The notes under the pieces were generated by a model. That model did no database searches. It saw nothing but the letters and a program-made list of their open reading frames with translations, and was not told where the DNA came from. The translations under genes were made by a program, and so were the position numbers. From the NCBI RefSeq assembly GCF_002994745.2, contig NC_037089.1:17652641-17716640 (forward strand): DNA of 64,000 nt, in the 5' to 3' direction. Positions 48,253 to 60,401 of this stretch are shown here, piece by piece; positions within the stretch are counted from its first letter, which is position 1; each line of letters starts with the position of its first letter. The DNA comes from Rosa chinensis (Eukaryota; Streptophyta; Magnoliopsida; Rosales; Rosaceae).

Positions 48253-49466
48253 GGGAAAATTGTCAGTGAAGTACCTGACATTTTCCCCATTCTAAACTTC
48301 AGTACCTCACGTTCAGAAAATATCAGAACGGTACCTGAGGTTCTGACCCCGACCAAAGATCGGTACTACCTGGTGCCGTTACCTCCGTTACAAAAACTGA
48401 CAGCTGGCATATTTTGATCATTAAATGACCAATTCACCTTTTTTTTTAATAACATTTTTTTTCTCATATAATAAAAAAAGCTTTTTATTTTTTTTATACA
48501 TGAATGCCAAAGTGAAAGGGTTAGGAGGGTCGTAGGTGGGAAGGGCTCAGGCGGCAACGGAGGGAAGGTTCAAGTCGTGGTCGGGCACCATCAATTTCAA
48601 GGTGGCGCAGCAGCACAACAACACTCTAGCAGAGTCGGTGAGCAATCATCCATCAGCCACCATCACCAACACCGCAACAGCACTCTAGCAGAGTAGCTAG
48701 AGAGGCGGGAGTGGCTGGCTTCAATAGGAGGTGGTGGAGGAATTGGAAAGCCATCATTTATCAGCCACCACCACCACCACAACCACATGACCCCATCCCC
48801 AAACTTTGTGATTCAAACAACACCCGTAGCAAATTTCAACCCATAACACCACCAAAGTGGTTAAAGGAAAACAACCTGAGAAGATTTCCATGTCGATCAC
48901 TTCAATTTCCCGAAAGACAAAGCCACGTCCTTGAGCAAGTCATTGGGTTTACTCCTTAGCCGGGTTTAAAGTTGGGTTCAACTATGATTCAACGCAGAGC
49001 AAGAAAAAAGAGGAGCTACTAGAGAAGATGGTGGAAGAGAATGAGAGGATGGTGGATCTGGTGACGGAGCTGGTTCACTTGAAAAACAAACTCGGCTGCT
49101 AGGATCATTGTCGCAGAGGGTGGAGCAGCTGGAGAGGGCTCTCATCAGAGATTTAAGGAGGAAGAAGAGGAGACATGATGTAGATTCAGGGAAGGGTTCT
49201 GGGTTTGAATGGGGCTGAGAGAGGAGGGGGGGGGGGGGGGGGGGGGGGGGAATGGTAGGGAGAGATTAGATAAAAAAAATAATAGATTAAAATATGAAAA
49301 GACGAAAATATCCTTCAACTGTCAATTTTTGTAACGGAGGTAATGGCACTAGGTACCGATCTTCAGTCGGGGTCGAAACCTCAGGTACCGTTCTGATATT
49401 TTTTGAACGTGAGGTACTGAAGTTTAGAATGGAAAAAAAGTCAGGTACTGTACGGACGATTTTCCC
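48253..49466. mobile_element. Mutator-like element with BAG-like gene scrap upstream of CBSX1
   Basis: Identical 9-mers TAATTTATA flank the element (48244-48252 and 49467-49475). Ends are GGGAAAATTGTCAGTGAAGT and (reverse strand) GGGAAAATCGTCCGTACAGT; inverted arms of about 170 bp include AGGTACCGTTCTGATATTTT. The interior is GC-rich, with a G run at 49226-49250. Its right end is about 460 bp from the CBSX1 start codon. Confidence 0.88.
48958..49185 (+). pseudogene. Captured scrap resembling a BAG-family co-chaperone C-terminus
   Basis: One frame reads FNYDSTQSKKKEELLEKMVE then ENERMVDLVTELVHLKNKLGC and a stop. A shifted frame continues LSQRVEQLERALIRDLRRKK. This order (EKM-E-NERM, ELV, SQRVEQLERA, basic end) resembles BAG-domain proteins of the plant BAG8 type as I recall them. 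The frameshift and lack of introns mark it as a captured fragment inside the Mutator-like element. Confidence 0.5.
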
Positions 49467-49635
49467 TAATTTATAAATCAAAACGTTGAAATTGATCAAA
49501 AAACACATGACTTTATATACAAAGTTGAAACTGACACTATATTTTTACAAACCACACCCTCCTCAGAAATAATTTTTCAATAAATATCTACATGAAAAAA
49601 GGAAGTGTGGTTTGTAAAAACATTGGGCGTCAATT

Positions 49636-49644
49636 CTATATATG
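49636..49644 (+). promoter_or_regulatory. Possible CBSX1 TATA box
   Basis: CTATATATG lies about 285 bp upstream of the CBSX1 ATG and 170 bp beyond the Mutator-like element. It is the only good TATA word between that element and the gene. A leader of about 250 bp would follow. Confidence 0.4.
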
Positions 49645-49927
49645 TTTGTGTATTTCAATGTCACCTACTTAAGAGTTTGCCCTTTGTCCTCTTATTCAAT
49701 CCCAAGATACGACGACGTGCTTTTCCATACCCCAACGGCATCGCACCCGCCGTCGTACAATAGACCGCCACGGGTGCACTGCCAGCTCAGCAAATTTAAT
49801 TCTTTTAACAGCTGGCCACCCCCCCCCCGGTCTCTATCCCAGGGCGGTTACTCTTCGGCAAAAACAAAACCCCCCTCTCATTTCATTTCTACTCACTCCT
49901 CACTCCCTCACCGGAAAGCCCATACCC

Positions 49928-52900
49928 ATGGCCTCGATTTTCGTTCCAGACCCTTCGCTTCTCCGTAACTTCACGGCGGCTCCGTCGAATCTGCTGCTTC
50001 TATCTCTCCCCGGCCGGAGGCCGTTCTCGGTGTCCGTCGCCACGTGTCCAAACTTGGGGCTAGGGAGGTCCTTCGCCGTCTCCGGCGCCGCTAGCGACAC
50101 CTTCATGGCTAATTCGGTAACATCATCATCATCCTTGGAATTTATTTGATTAGAATCTAATCCTGTATAACTAGTTAAGGTGAGATTAGAATGAGAATTC
50201 AGTAATCGAGCAATGCTTAGTTATTTGAATCGGAGGTTCTTAAAATTTGCAGTCCAAAAATGGAGTTCTTACAGTTGGTGATTTCATGACTAGAAGAGAG
50301 GATTTGCATGTGGTGAATCCTACCACAACTGTAGATGAAGGTGATTTTAGACTAAAGTGAAGCTTTACTAGTAACTTTTTTTTTTTGGTAATATTTTTCT
50401 GATGGATCGATATTTATGACTGCAGCTATAGAGCTTCTTGTGGAAAACAGAATCACTGGTTTTCCGGTGATCAACAGTGACTGGAAATTGGTAAAGCCTT
50501 TACTTTTCTGCACCTGTCACTCTAATTTATCAGACATTTTCTATTTTCAAAGATAGGCTGAACTTAGAGTTATTCTTCATGTATAATTGATTATCTGGTT
50601 GTTCTTGTTGGTATTTCATTGACTGCATTGCATTCGATCAGTTCAGATTTCAATGCCAGACTTTACAAATGATTTGCAATTTACACCTTTTGAACTCAAA
50701 TGTTAGTCTTCTCTCACATAAGGTACACTCTCATTGTGATTATATGTGAGAATCAGGTATTCACATTGAGCATAGCAACTCTGCCTGATTCTTAATCTGA
50801 GGGTCTAAACTAGCAACTGAAAGGAAACTATATGCTTGCATTTAAGTATGCAGATGCCTGATTCACAACATCCAAAAAAATTTTTGACATCCGAAGAATT
50901 AAGATGTTATTGTCCTATAAGAATCTCTATCTTTGTTTTCTGAGAATTTCTAGCCATCCTATTTGTATACCCGATATCTGCCTGTTGAAATTTATCCGTT
51001 TGGTTGAGCGAAACAAACATTATTTACCTGAGGAAATGTAACAGTACACTGCAAATAATAATGTATATTTGTTCTTTGTTGATGCAGGTCGGTCTTGTTT
51101 CAGATTATGACTTGTTAGCATTGGACACAATATCAGGTAATTAAATATGTAAAGTGTGTATCTTAATTTGTTATCTGTGTTGTTTATGGAACTATACCTT
51201 TTCATTCAAGTTATTTATGTTGTTACTTGAGATATAAACAAATGGTGTTCTGAATCTGGCGAACTGAATTTTGTCTGTAAGGATCTTTTTTTTTTTTCCT
51301 TTTCTTTTTCAAGTTAGTTTTTTTGGCAGAAAAAGTATGAAATCTATTGATTTTAAATCTTTGACAGAAAAATATAATATTTTTTTTATCTATGATTATT
51401 GGCATAAAACAAGCATAAAGACCTTGTCGGAACAGCAAGAAATTTAAAATCAATATGATTGTTGGCATACCAAATTCCTATGGGATGCAAAGGATTACTT
51501 GAATTTCATTGACCTCCTTTTTGGAACCTCTTCCCAATAAAGAATACGATAAACCTCTACAATTTCTTTGAAGCCTAAGGATTTTTTTTTTTTTTCCAGC
51601 AGGGGAATAGTTTTTTCCTGCATTTTTAAATGATCAAATCAACCAAAACTTATTTAACTTGTTTAGAACTCAGTGGATTTTCTCTCACACTTCTTCTCAT
51701 TTCAAAAGTATCCCTGCATTGCCATCTTGTTTCTGCACTTTTGGCCTCCCACTTTTCTTTTATCTTCACGGATCTCTCTCTCTCTCTCTCTCTCTGACCT
51801 CCAACACTCCATTTACCAGGCGTTCTTTTCAAAGTTTAAATGTTTCCACTCATATCATTGTGACTGAATTATGTTAAATATGTAAAGAAAACACTAGATT
51901 GGTCTTTAGTGAATTGAGCACGGTCCTCCTATGGCTTTTTGTGCGACATAGCTGAACACAGTTCACTTCTACATTCTCCTTTTTGGGTAGTGTCGTAGTG
52001 ATGTTGGGGTGTTGTTTTGTGGACTCTGGGGATTTGTTTGTTAGTTCTATTTAAACCCTCAATCAACTCATTTTAGTCTGTGCAACTGTTGCATACTACT
52101 ACAATGCTAATGGCATCTGTACTTATAAGGCTGGTAAAATAGCAATGAGGTACTGATTAAAAAAAAAAATAATAGTGATGAGGTATATCCAATTGTTTCC
52201 TTGATTGTTTTGAACAGATGAATTCAAGTTAATTTGTACTATATGTAGTTTCAAACAAATTAAATGAACTGAAAAGTTTATTTGATCAGTTTTTGGGCAG
52301 AACTGGTTTCACTGTTTGGTTATGGATAGATTCTTTCTATATAGGTTGTATGAACTTTCAGATATTTTTAGCACAATGATCAAGATGGCCATCTCTTACA
52401 TTTACCAATCATTCCAATATTTGATGTGATAGGTGGTTGTGGAAAAACTGACAACAGCATGTTTCCTGAAGTTGACAGCTCTTGGAAAGTATGTGAGAAT
52501 TGTTTTTGATTAAATTCATTGTTTTTCCTCAATAAGTTTGGTTCTATTATTAGTATTAGCATAGTATGTCTTAGTAATTGGGGTGGGTTTTATGGACCTA
52601 TCAGTTTTAAGAGCTTTTCTAGATGAGCAGTTTTGTATATCCAATAGATGAAGAGATATGCTTTTCCAATTGCTTTTTTGCAAAGAGAAAATCTTTGAAG
52701 TCTGACCAGCACTTTGTTTTGTTGTCTCCAATATTTTTTTTCTTTGCAGACTTTTAATGAGGTACAGAAGTTGCTCAGTAAAACCAATGGCCAGGTGGTG
52801 GGCGATGTGATGACACCAGCTCCAGTTGTTGTTCGTGAAACCACTAATCTTGAGGATGTTGCTAGGTTAGCTTTTCTGCTGCTTTCCTTTTGCTCTATTC

Positions 52901-53029
52901 TTTTCCCCCTTACCACAGGCTTAAATTGATCTAGCTCCTGTTATCTGATGTCAGGTTATTGCTTGAAACAAAATATCGCCGACTTCCAGTTGTAGACGAC
53001 AGCGGTAAACTGGTAAGAGTTCATGCATT

Positions 53030-53071
<42 letters not shown>

Positions 53072-53180
53072 GGTCTCTGATATGCCATCCGTTTTCACTT
53101 TAAAGGTTGGAATTATTACAAGGGGGAACATCATAAGAGCTGCCCTTCAAATGAAACATGCAAGTGAAATGAAAATATGA
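49928..53180 (+). CDS. CBSX1: Chloroplast CBS-domain pair protein (CBSX1/CBSX2 type)
   Basis: Relatives bind adenosine nucleotides through paired CBS domains and stimulate plastid thioredoxins. Eight coding exons join in phase: 49928-50116, 50253-50340, 50426-50490, 51088-51136, 52433-52488, 52750-52865, 52955-53012, 53106-53180 (696 bp, 231 aa). Residues 1-60 are Ser/Arg-rich with few acidic residues, like a chloroplast transit peptide. CBS domain 1 starts GVLTVGDFMTRREDLHVVNP and includes ITGFPVINSDWKLVGLVSDYDLL. CBS domain 2 includes VVGDVMTPAPVVVRETTNLE and YRRLPVVDDSGKLVGIITRG. The end is RAALQMKHASEMKI. Introns 3 and 4 are long; intron 4 holds a poly(A) minimal insertion and intron 7 a TC repeat. 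Gene order matches Arabidopsis At4g36910. Confidence 0.95.
52138..52185 (+). repeat. Duplicated target around a poly(A)-only insert, CBSX1 intron 4
   Basis: AATAGCAATGAGGTA (52138-52152) and AATAGTGATGAGGTA (52171-52185) match at 13 of 15. They enclose CTGATT, eleven A and a T. The insert resembles the end of the retroposon at 39636-40442 (CTTGATT plus A tail). Confidence 0.65.
53033..53069. repeat. (TC)n in CBSX1 intron 7
   Basis: A 37 bp TC run fills much of the 93 bp intron between exons 7 and 8, on the sense strand as a polypyrimidine tract. Confidence 0.95.
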
Positions 53181-55041
53181 CACTCGAGTCCAAGACACTA
53201 TGACTTAACCTCCAAATGTTCATGGAGCCAATCATAAAAGATGCTCGAGCAACTGGTCTACTGTTATTTATAGGTACAATGTTTGGTAAGTTTTTGTATA
53301 TAAACCAGCAATAATTGTATCGAATATGAACGACACAAGTACCCCCCACGATCAAACAGTTATCCCCCCCCCCCCCCCCCAGGTAGGAAAGAAGAAAATA
53401 ATGATGGCATAGATTTGAGTTGGTCTTATGTGCATTGGATTCTGTTTTCGACACGATCGCGGCCTCCCTGATTTACCATGGGAGGTGTTGGTTGAGCTAT
53501 AAAGTGACTACAGGTTAGACCATGATTGCCAAATCAGCCGTACTAGTTGTTCAACTGTAAGGTTGATTTTGCGGAGGGGGAAGGTTGATTTTGCGGACGG
53601 GGAGGTTGTAGACTTTCTCATGATTATGATTGTCATCATCTTTCTTTAATTGTGCTTCCATTATTGTGCATTGAATATGTGCCATAGCTAGCCAAAATGA
53701 TTGTCTAATTGAAACTATAGATTTTACTTTGATGACACAAAACTGCAATCTGTTACATATTTACCCATCTCGTGGGGAAATAGAGAAAAGAAAGTAATTT
53801 CGGTGGGAGGAGTAACCTAGAACATCAACATCGTTGAGAGTTGAGACATGGAGAGCCCCATTTTTATATATCAAAAACCCATTGTTAGCATAAGAAGAAA
53901 CTCCCATTACCGCTGATTGTGGATTAATTGTTGTCCTGTACTGGAAATCGTCACAGAAATGGTTAACTAAAACGTGGATTACAGCTCACACAACGAAGGC
54001 TCTTCTGGTCCATATGCAGCTACTGCTAACTGCTCACAGGTCATTTTCCTAAAGATACCAGAGAAACTGTGCAATTGCACTTGGGACTAAAAATAGAATC
54101 CGGCGAGTCCTGGCCAAGAGCCAAAACCAAGGGGGGACAAAATCGATAAAGTGTACTGTGAACCTATCATATCTTCGATCACTTCAATCAGTTCGATCAA
54201 GCACCGCCTCCACCAGCAACAAACGAATCGCATAATTCATCTGACTTATCCAATTAAAAAAATACAGGGGAGAAACAAAAAAAAACCCTAAACTCTAAAT
54301 CAGCAACAGTGTGGAGAACCAGAAAATACCTAACTCTCAAATCTCAATGTCGCATTGCTTTTTAGTTGTTACTGTAACTTTAGTGGTTAGCTTGGACCCT
54401 GATGACCAACTGCTGGCCCTCCGTAGTCCCTTTCTGCTCCCCTCCCCACAACTGCACCAACCGAAAATTCGTCGATAATTCGACCGTACTGATCACTGTT
54501 CTGGCTTACTCCCCATCTATCCAGTCGATATGTCATGCAGTAGAAGCTCTACAGTACTCCGGAGCATCCAATATTAACCGAATCCAACAGTAAAAGTAAC
54601 CCGCAGTACAGACATATTGCCCCATATGGTGAGGTATATAGGCTAAAAAAAAAAACCCGCAAACAATACCCTTATATTCCCCATTTTCCCATTTTCAATC
54701 ACATTTTTCCAGTTAAAAAAAAAAATAAAAATAAAAAAAACATGAAACACACACCAGCAACAAGGACAGGAATATTACAGAGGATGCAGAAAATAAGCTT
54801 GTTACTCCCATAATTTACATTTTATACTACCAAAATTTCTCATTAAAACGCAAAAAAGAAAAAGAAAAAAAATTAACAAAAAGAAAAAAGAGAAAGAAAA
54901 AAAGAGAGATACAGTAGTAGTAGACTGACTAAAATTGTAATCCCCAGGACCAGGACGAAAGCTTCATCATTGCTTCAGCCGTCACATACCTCCCCTGCGC
55001 ACGTTAGCAGCCACACACCCCCAATCCCCCTCAAACTAATT
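53181..55041. other. Convergent intergenic region, CBSX1 to DEAR-type gene
   Basis: Both genes end into this 1.9 kb region. It contains 3' UTR sequence of each, a C run (53365-53380), two copies of AAGGTTGATTTTGCGGA (53561 and 53581), and A-rich tracts at 54640-54930. No gene recognised. Confidence 0.5.
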
Positions 55042-55563
55042 TTAATTCCTCCCCCAATCGCAGACTCCGCCGTCCGTTTCCTCCGGGTCGGGCATCTTGT
55101 TCAAGTCGACCCGATCGACGAACCCGCTCTCCTCCTCCTCCGCCGCCGCCGCCCTACACGGCTTCATCTCCTCCATCGGACCCCCCGCCGCAGCCGCCCT
55201 GTGTTGCCGCATGGCCGTCTCCACCGCGTCGACTCTGGCGCCGACCTCGGTGGCCTTCTTCCTTATCGACGCCGCCGACATGTCGCCGTCGCATCCGCAC
55301 CCTCCGCCGACGACCGGCAGCGCCTCGGGAAAATTGAGCCTCGCGGACGGGCCCCTCAAGTAGAAGACGGCGGTGTCGTAGGCCCGGGCGGCGGCGACGG
55401 GAGTCGAGTACGACCCGAGCCAAATCCGGGAGCGCTTGTTGGGCTCGCGAATCTCGGCCACCCACTTGCCCCACTTCCTCATCCTTATCCCCTTGTACGG
55501 CTTGTCGTTGTCGCCTCTCTTCCTATTGGCCGCAGCCGCAGCCGCAGCTTCTTGACCCTCCAT
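55042..55563 (-). CDS. DREB/ERF repressor with EAR motif (DEAR, RAP2.10-like)
   Basis: Nuclear transcription factor of the DREB A-5 type; relatives repress stress-responsive genes. Single exon, 173 aa, as usual for the family. The start MEGQEAAAA leads into basic RKRGD, then one AP2/ERF domain at 23-80 ([20 protein letters not shown] ... [12 protein letters not shown]). The WVAEIRE sequence has the valine and glutamate that mark DREB-type binding. The C-terminal DLNKMP at 153-158 is a DLNxxP-type EAR repression motif. The middle is Gly/Ala-rich. A 330-codon frame on the other strand is a shadow of the GC-rich coding sequence. Position beside CBSX1 and AP2 points to Arabidopsis At4g36900 (RAP2.10/DEAR4), but DEAR paralogues are close. 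Confidence 0.95.
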   Translation of the reverse strand: MEGQEAAAAAAANRKRGDNDKPYKGIRMRKWGKWVAEIREPNKRSRIWLGSYSTPVAAARAYDTAVFYLRGPSARLNFPEALPVVGGGCGCDGDMSAASIRKKATEVGARVDAVETAMRQHRAAAAGGPMEEMKPCRAAAAEEEESGFVDRVDLNKMPDPEETDGGVCDWGRN

Positions 55564-56132
55564 GAGTGTAGTTTTTTCTACAGTTGTTCCGTTGTGGGTC
55601 TGGGAATTGGGGAAGAATTAGAGAGGTTGAAGAAGGTGAATGGGTTTTTGGGAAGAGACGGAAGGAAGGGGTTGCATGCTACTTGGCCACTAAGCTTGTC
55701 ATCTGGGGAAGCCTCCACGTCTCTGAAACCCAACAAAAGGAGAGAAATTTTTTTAAAAACCCCACGAAGAGAAAATCCAAATTCACCGACACAATCGCAC
55801 CGATTTTTTTTTTTTTTTTTTTTTTTTGCCTTTTTTTTTGGGGGGTTTTGCGTATTAGTGATGGTTAGTCAGACTCAGGAGTCGGGAGCCTTTCTCATTG
55901 GAACAAAACAGGGTAAAAGCAGAGGGTGGGAGGGAAGCTATAGACCTTCTTTGCACAACTGAGCTATGGTTTTTTCGGTTTATACAGATCAGGATATAAA
56001 ATAATAATAATCTGTTAAAATAAATGAAATATCTACTCAATGGTGGAGGTAGTGATGGGAGCTGTCTGTTTGTGGCCGAGTGAGAGAGAAGTGGAATTCA
56101 AAGGTTTTGAAAAAAGAAGTCTCCCTGTTTCT

Positions 56133-56144
56133 CATTTATAGTGG
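56133..56144 (-). promoter_or_regulatory. Possible TATA box of the DEAR-type gene
   Basis: The minus strand reads CCACTATAAATG about 570 bp upstream of the ATG, a good TATA consensus. It implies a leader near 540 bp with a long homopolymer (A run at 55803-55827 on the minus strand), so a nearer start is also possible. Confidence 0.35.
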
Positions 56145-58096
56145 AGAGGATGCATTGTGAAGCGATGTTTTTTTTTTTTTGGTTTGAGTTAAGAAGATAA
56201 AATCTTCTTTACTATATATAAATTAATCTAAGCACGTTAAAAACATCTGTGTCAAATTAAGTTGGTTCAATCACTTCGATAGTATTTCTCGTTATAGGTC
56301 TGAATAAATAAGTAAATAAAAAGCTTGCTCGTTACTGTTCAGTAATATATGAGCTATTGACTACCATTTTCATAGTTGTTTAGCTAGATCTTCGAATAAG
56401 TTATGCGGTTAGAAATTATCAATAATCATTCCTTTTTTCTTTTTTTTAAGAAGGGCCGGTGCGGCTACCCTTAAGTCTTTATTAATGAAATAGAAGGATA
56501 CATTGAGGGCATGGTGCCTTAACCCCAACTTACAATTAGCGTTAAGAGAATGTCCCGCAATAATAGCAAGAACCTCTACAAAAATAATGTATCCTAATAT
56601 GCACCCAATAGTAATGGTTGCACCTCTAGCAACTACATTTGCTTTATGGTGACAGACCGGCAAGATCACTCTCACGAAGAGGATCATTAGTTGACAAATA
56701 AAAACAGCTGTCTCATTATGTTGCCAATCGGAACGCAAACCGATGACACTCTGTTTCATTTTATCATTATAAGGTTGCATTCAGTCAACAACGACACTGT
56801 TGATTTCTTTCTGAGTAATATTATGATTTTTTTAAACAAATATTCTCATAGAACTAACATCACACCTACATCATTTAAAGTGTGGTTCACTATTAGTAGT
56901 TATTCATAATAAGAATTTATATTCTAAATAATAGTGAATCACGTTGAACATGATATTAACAGCAGTTAATATGTACATGTCTTATGATAATTGCTCCTCT
57001 TTTAAAACATTAATCTTTCCTTCTTTGTTTAAGTGTAAGTTATACTAAAGTCTCTAATTATTTCAAAAGTTGTGCAAGAAACACTCCAAACACAACATAA
57101 ACTATTTGCTTTAGAAATTATTTCATTATTTGTTTTTTTCTTAATGTAAACCGTTAGGAATTGACTTTTCCCTCTAGGCAATAACAATTTTCATCGGATG
57201 CCCAATTCTATCCTTCCCTGAACTTGTTTTCGTACTAGCGGCAAGGGATAAAATGGACATTTTCTCTTCATACATGACCCACTTAAGCAAATGGGAAATA
57301 CCTGTACATCATATAATAGGGCCGTCCTATTATTTTATAGTTTATACCAGAAAAGTTTAGTATCTCATTTTTTTTGTTTTATAATTTTTATTTTCCTTTT
57401 TCGGTTCGGTTCCCAGAATTTACCGCCAAAAAAAGTGATTGAGTGAGACAGATTTTGGCGGTCGAATTAATGACATCCTCTGTAACAAGTCATACGTTTT
57501 CAAGAACAGTAACATCACCGCTCACTAGTGAGACAAACATGGATTCCATGGATAATTAGTCACTGTAGAGTTGAAGGATCTTGTCGACTCTAGCAGTAAA
57601 ACAATTACAAGGAGGTAAATAAATAAAAAGAGGGTAAAATCTCGATTTTAGTATTTTGTTATTATAGATATCATTTAATTCACGATAAAAAGATATTGCG
57701 GTCGTTAACTTATTAATATTTTATTTTTCAATAATGATCAGATTCTCTGTTCGGTTTTCATTAAATGTTGACGTTTACTCCTTATCTTTGCACGAACGCA
57801 TATTATCTGTTTCAGTCTCATATGATTGGTTTCCAAACTGCTAGTGAATTATAACCGACTAGCCAGCTTCTCTGACCTACCTTTATTCTCTCAATTCTCT
57901 TGTTTTCTTCATGTTATTCATCAATTTTGTGAGCCGCCAATATTCACACGGTCACACCAAACTTTCTCGAATGCACTAATTCGGGAGTCGTCATCGCTCA
58001 ATTATGGTGTTACATGAGCCAGCCGCTTTAGCTTTCGGTTCCAACCCAAAAATGACGTGTAACCGAATCTACCCCTAAATTAAAAAGAGTTATTAA
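56145..58096. other. Intergenic DNA beyond the DEAR-type gene
   Basis: No intact gene. A minus-strand frame at 56780-56409 has an RNase H-like flavour (CHHKANVVARGA) typical of decayed LINEs, but too little to name. The rest is AT-rich. Confidence 0.35.
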
Positions 58097-58456
58097 CGTG
58101 TGAAGTTCGAATTTTTGGTCACTTTTCTGTCGCACATCCACATCTCGACCGTTCAGTTTTTAGGTACTAGTGTATAGATCATCTCTGCAAATTTTCAACC
58201 AAAATGATGATTGTTAAGGCATTGATAACTCCCTTAAAGCTAGTACGGTTCAGGTTGACAAATTCAATTCGTCCATTGGTTTAAGCGAGATAGATATCTT
58301 AACGATCATCAATTTGGCTGAAAATTTGCAGAGATGATCTATACACTAGTACCTAAAAACTGAACGATCGAAATGTGGATATACAACAAAAAAGTGACCC
58401 AAAACTCGAACTTCACACTTTAATTGCAAAGCAGAGCTCCGCTCTGGATAAGATCT
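58097..58456. mobile_element. Truncated foldback element, relative of 6693-7091
   Basis: Arms CATCTCGACCGTTCAGTTTTT and AACTGAACGATCGAAATGTGG are inverted around a centre near 58270. The right end keeps CTCTGGATAAGATCTG, but the left terminal ~40 bp are missing. Strong similarity to 6693-7091, including CTAGTGTATAGATCATCTCT. Confidence 0.8.
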
Positions 58457-60401
58457 GTATAAATAGAATATCTTTATTAGATAATTTAGCAAGTTAATTG
58501 CTTGACTTTATCATTTGGACTATTAGTCCCATGCAATTTTAGAAAGTCCAATCGATTGAAACTTTGAAAGTCTAACCGCAATAAGTATCTAGCTACATTA
58601 TTATGTAGCACTAATTTGTACCTTGAAGAAAATGGTTTCTACACATCTCCATCAATTTGAGAATCTTTGTTAGAAAATTAAAGAATTTTGTACATGTAAT
58701 TCAATTATAGTGAGTAACATATTTTGCAGTACTTGTCACAATATATAATGCCACACACACCTTTGGTTTCATCGTTTTCACGCATCATATTTAACAACAT
58801 GTGGTGGTTCATTTTAAAAACGATTTGGAATGATCCTTATGTGGTTGTCTCAAACCTTCTTGTTTGCCTTATTAAATGTCACCTACAATAAGATTTATAT
58901 GAGCATTGACGAATCCAAATCATTTATGTATTTGCATAGATCTTGTATATTTTATGTGATCAATTCTTATGTAGTTCTACAAATCTTTTGCATTGAATGG
59001 TTGGATACTTTGATTGTCTCCACAATCTACGTTACCCCCTAATTTTCAAAGAAAGTTCATATGAAACTTATTTAGAAAAACGAGATTATAACAATTTTAA
59101 AAACGATAATAACCGTTTTATAAAACATCAGTAATTCAGTATCTAGCAGTTAATGATAACTTAATTAATATTTTCAATCACATTCTGTGAAGAAATTTTT
59201 TTTATCTACTTTTACAGACAACACAAATCATGCAATTCTCGACAAATCCTAAAAAAGAGATCGATATAACCACTCAAAAACAACACCAACTCACTGTGTC
59301 TCCAAGACGGCTCTATCAATATTGGCTTAAAGAAAAGCAACCGCCAATTTTCTTCAAATATACAATATATTTCAGTGTCGTGTGATTTGACTAACTTCCA
59401 AACTTTGTACTCCTAAAAAGAACGATTTCTCATGTATATCAGTAAACATAACCAGATACATCAAAATGAGCCTACAGTACTATGTGAAATGACTCATCAA
59501 CCGACTTGAAATCAATTGATCGAATAGATGCCCATTACTCGTAAAAACACACGATCCCCAGCCTCGACCGGTGATTGTACCTCTGGTCCTTCTCAGCCTT
59601 TACAGTTCCAACTTAGAAAAAACCCACTACAACAATCTGACAAGATTCAATCGTGAATGCTAGCTAGCTTGCTCCATCTATCTATATCATTGAGCGCAAT
59701 GTTGAACATTTTAAAGCCATTCACCGACCCCTCGTACATACTTTTCTCAGTTTCTGCTTTCTAGCTAAGCTACTTGAAATTTATGCTTGTTATATATAGG
59801 TGTTACACTGCTCGAGCTCCAAATCAGAACTATTCTAACCTAGGTGCCACTTTCCTATATCAAATGATTTTACGAGTTTGTTTCATTCGTTTAGATGGCG
59901 TTTAGTTTTGTGACTATTGTCAATGGAGATTAGTACTAGGTAGATAGGTTAAATCATCACAATAAAGTAAGAACCTGCATGCATAGATCTAAAATAGGTA
60001 GCCAAACTTTTTAACTAGCCCAAAAATGATGGAGCTTAATTAATCTTAAACGTTTTGTTGTTTTCTGATGGAAATATTTATATGGAGGAAAGTGCTTTGG
60101 TAGGTTGTGGACATTAAGAAAACTGAGATAGGGTTTGGGGTGGGGGAGAAAGAACTAAAAGTAAGGGCCAGATAGCAAGGTGTATAATTATGTGTTTGGT
60201 CATTTGCTCTTTTCAGAAACTTTCAGTTGGTAATTGGAGCATGCATAAATGCTTACCTTTGTTCAAACTTTTAATTTTTGAAACGGAAAACATAAATTTA
60301 TGGGAAAAGATGAACAGCAGGAATATTTTACAAACTCTATCGTTATCATCCATCCAACCTTGTTTGACTTCTAGGATTCTAGCATTATTTTAGTAACTTA
60401 A
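58457..60401. other. AT-rich intergenic DNA, nothing recognised
   Basis: No gene, RNA or element ends found in 1.9 kb; frames at 58830-59042 and 60190-60393 are short and featureless. Confidence 0.4.

Noticed and set aside
54970..55962. 330-codon open frame on the plus strand
   Set aside because: It lies antisense to the DEAR-type gene; GC-rich coding sequence opens the opposite frame. The minus frame has the AP2 domain.
56409..56780. Possible LINE RNase H remnant
   Set aside because: Only a few residues look suggestive, with no other LINE domain nearby; too weak to call.
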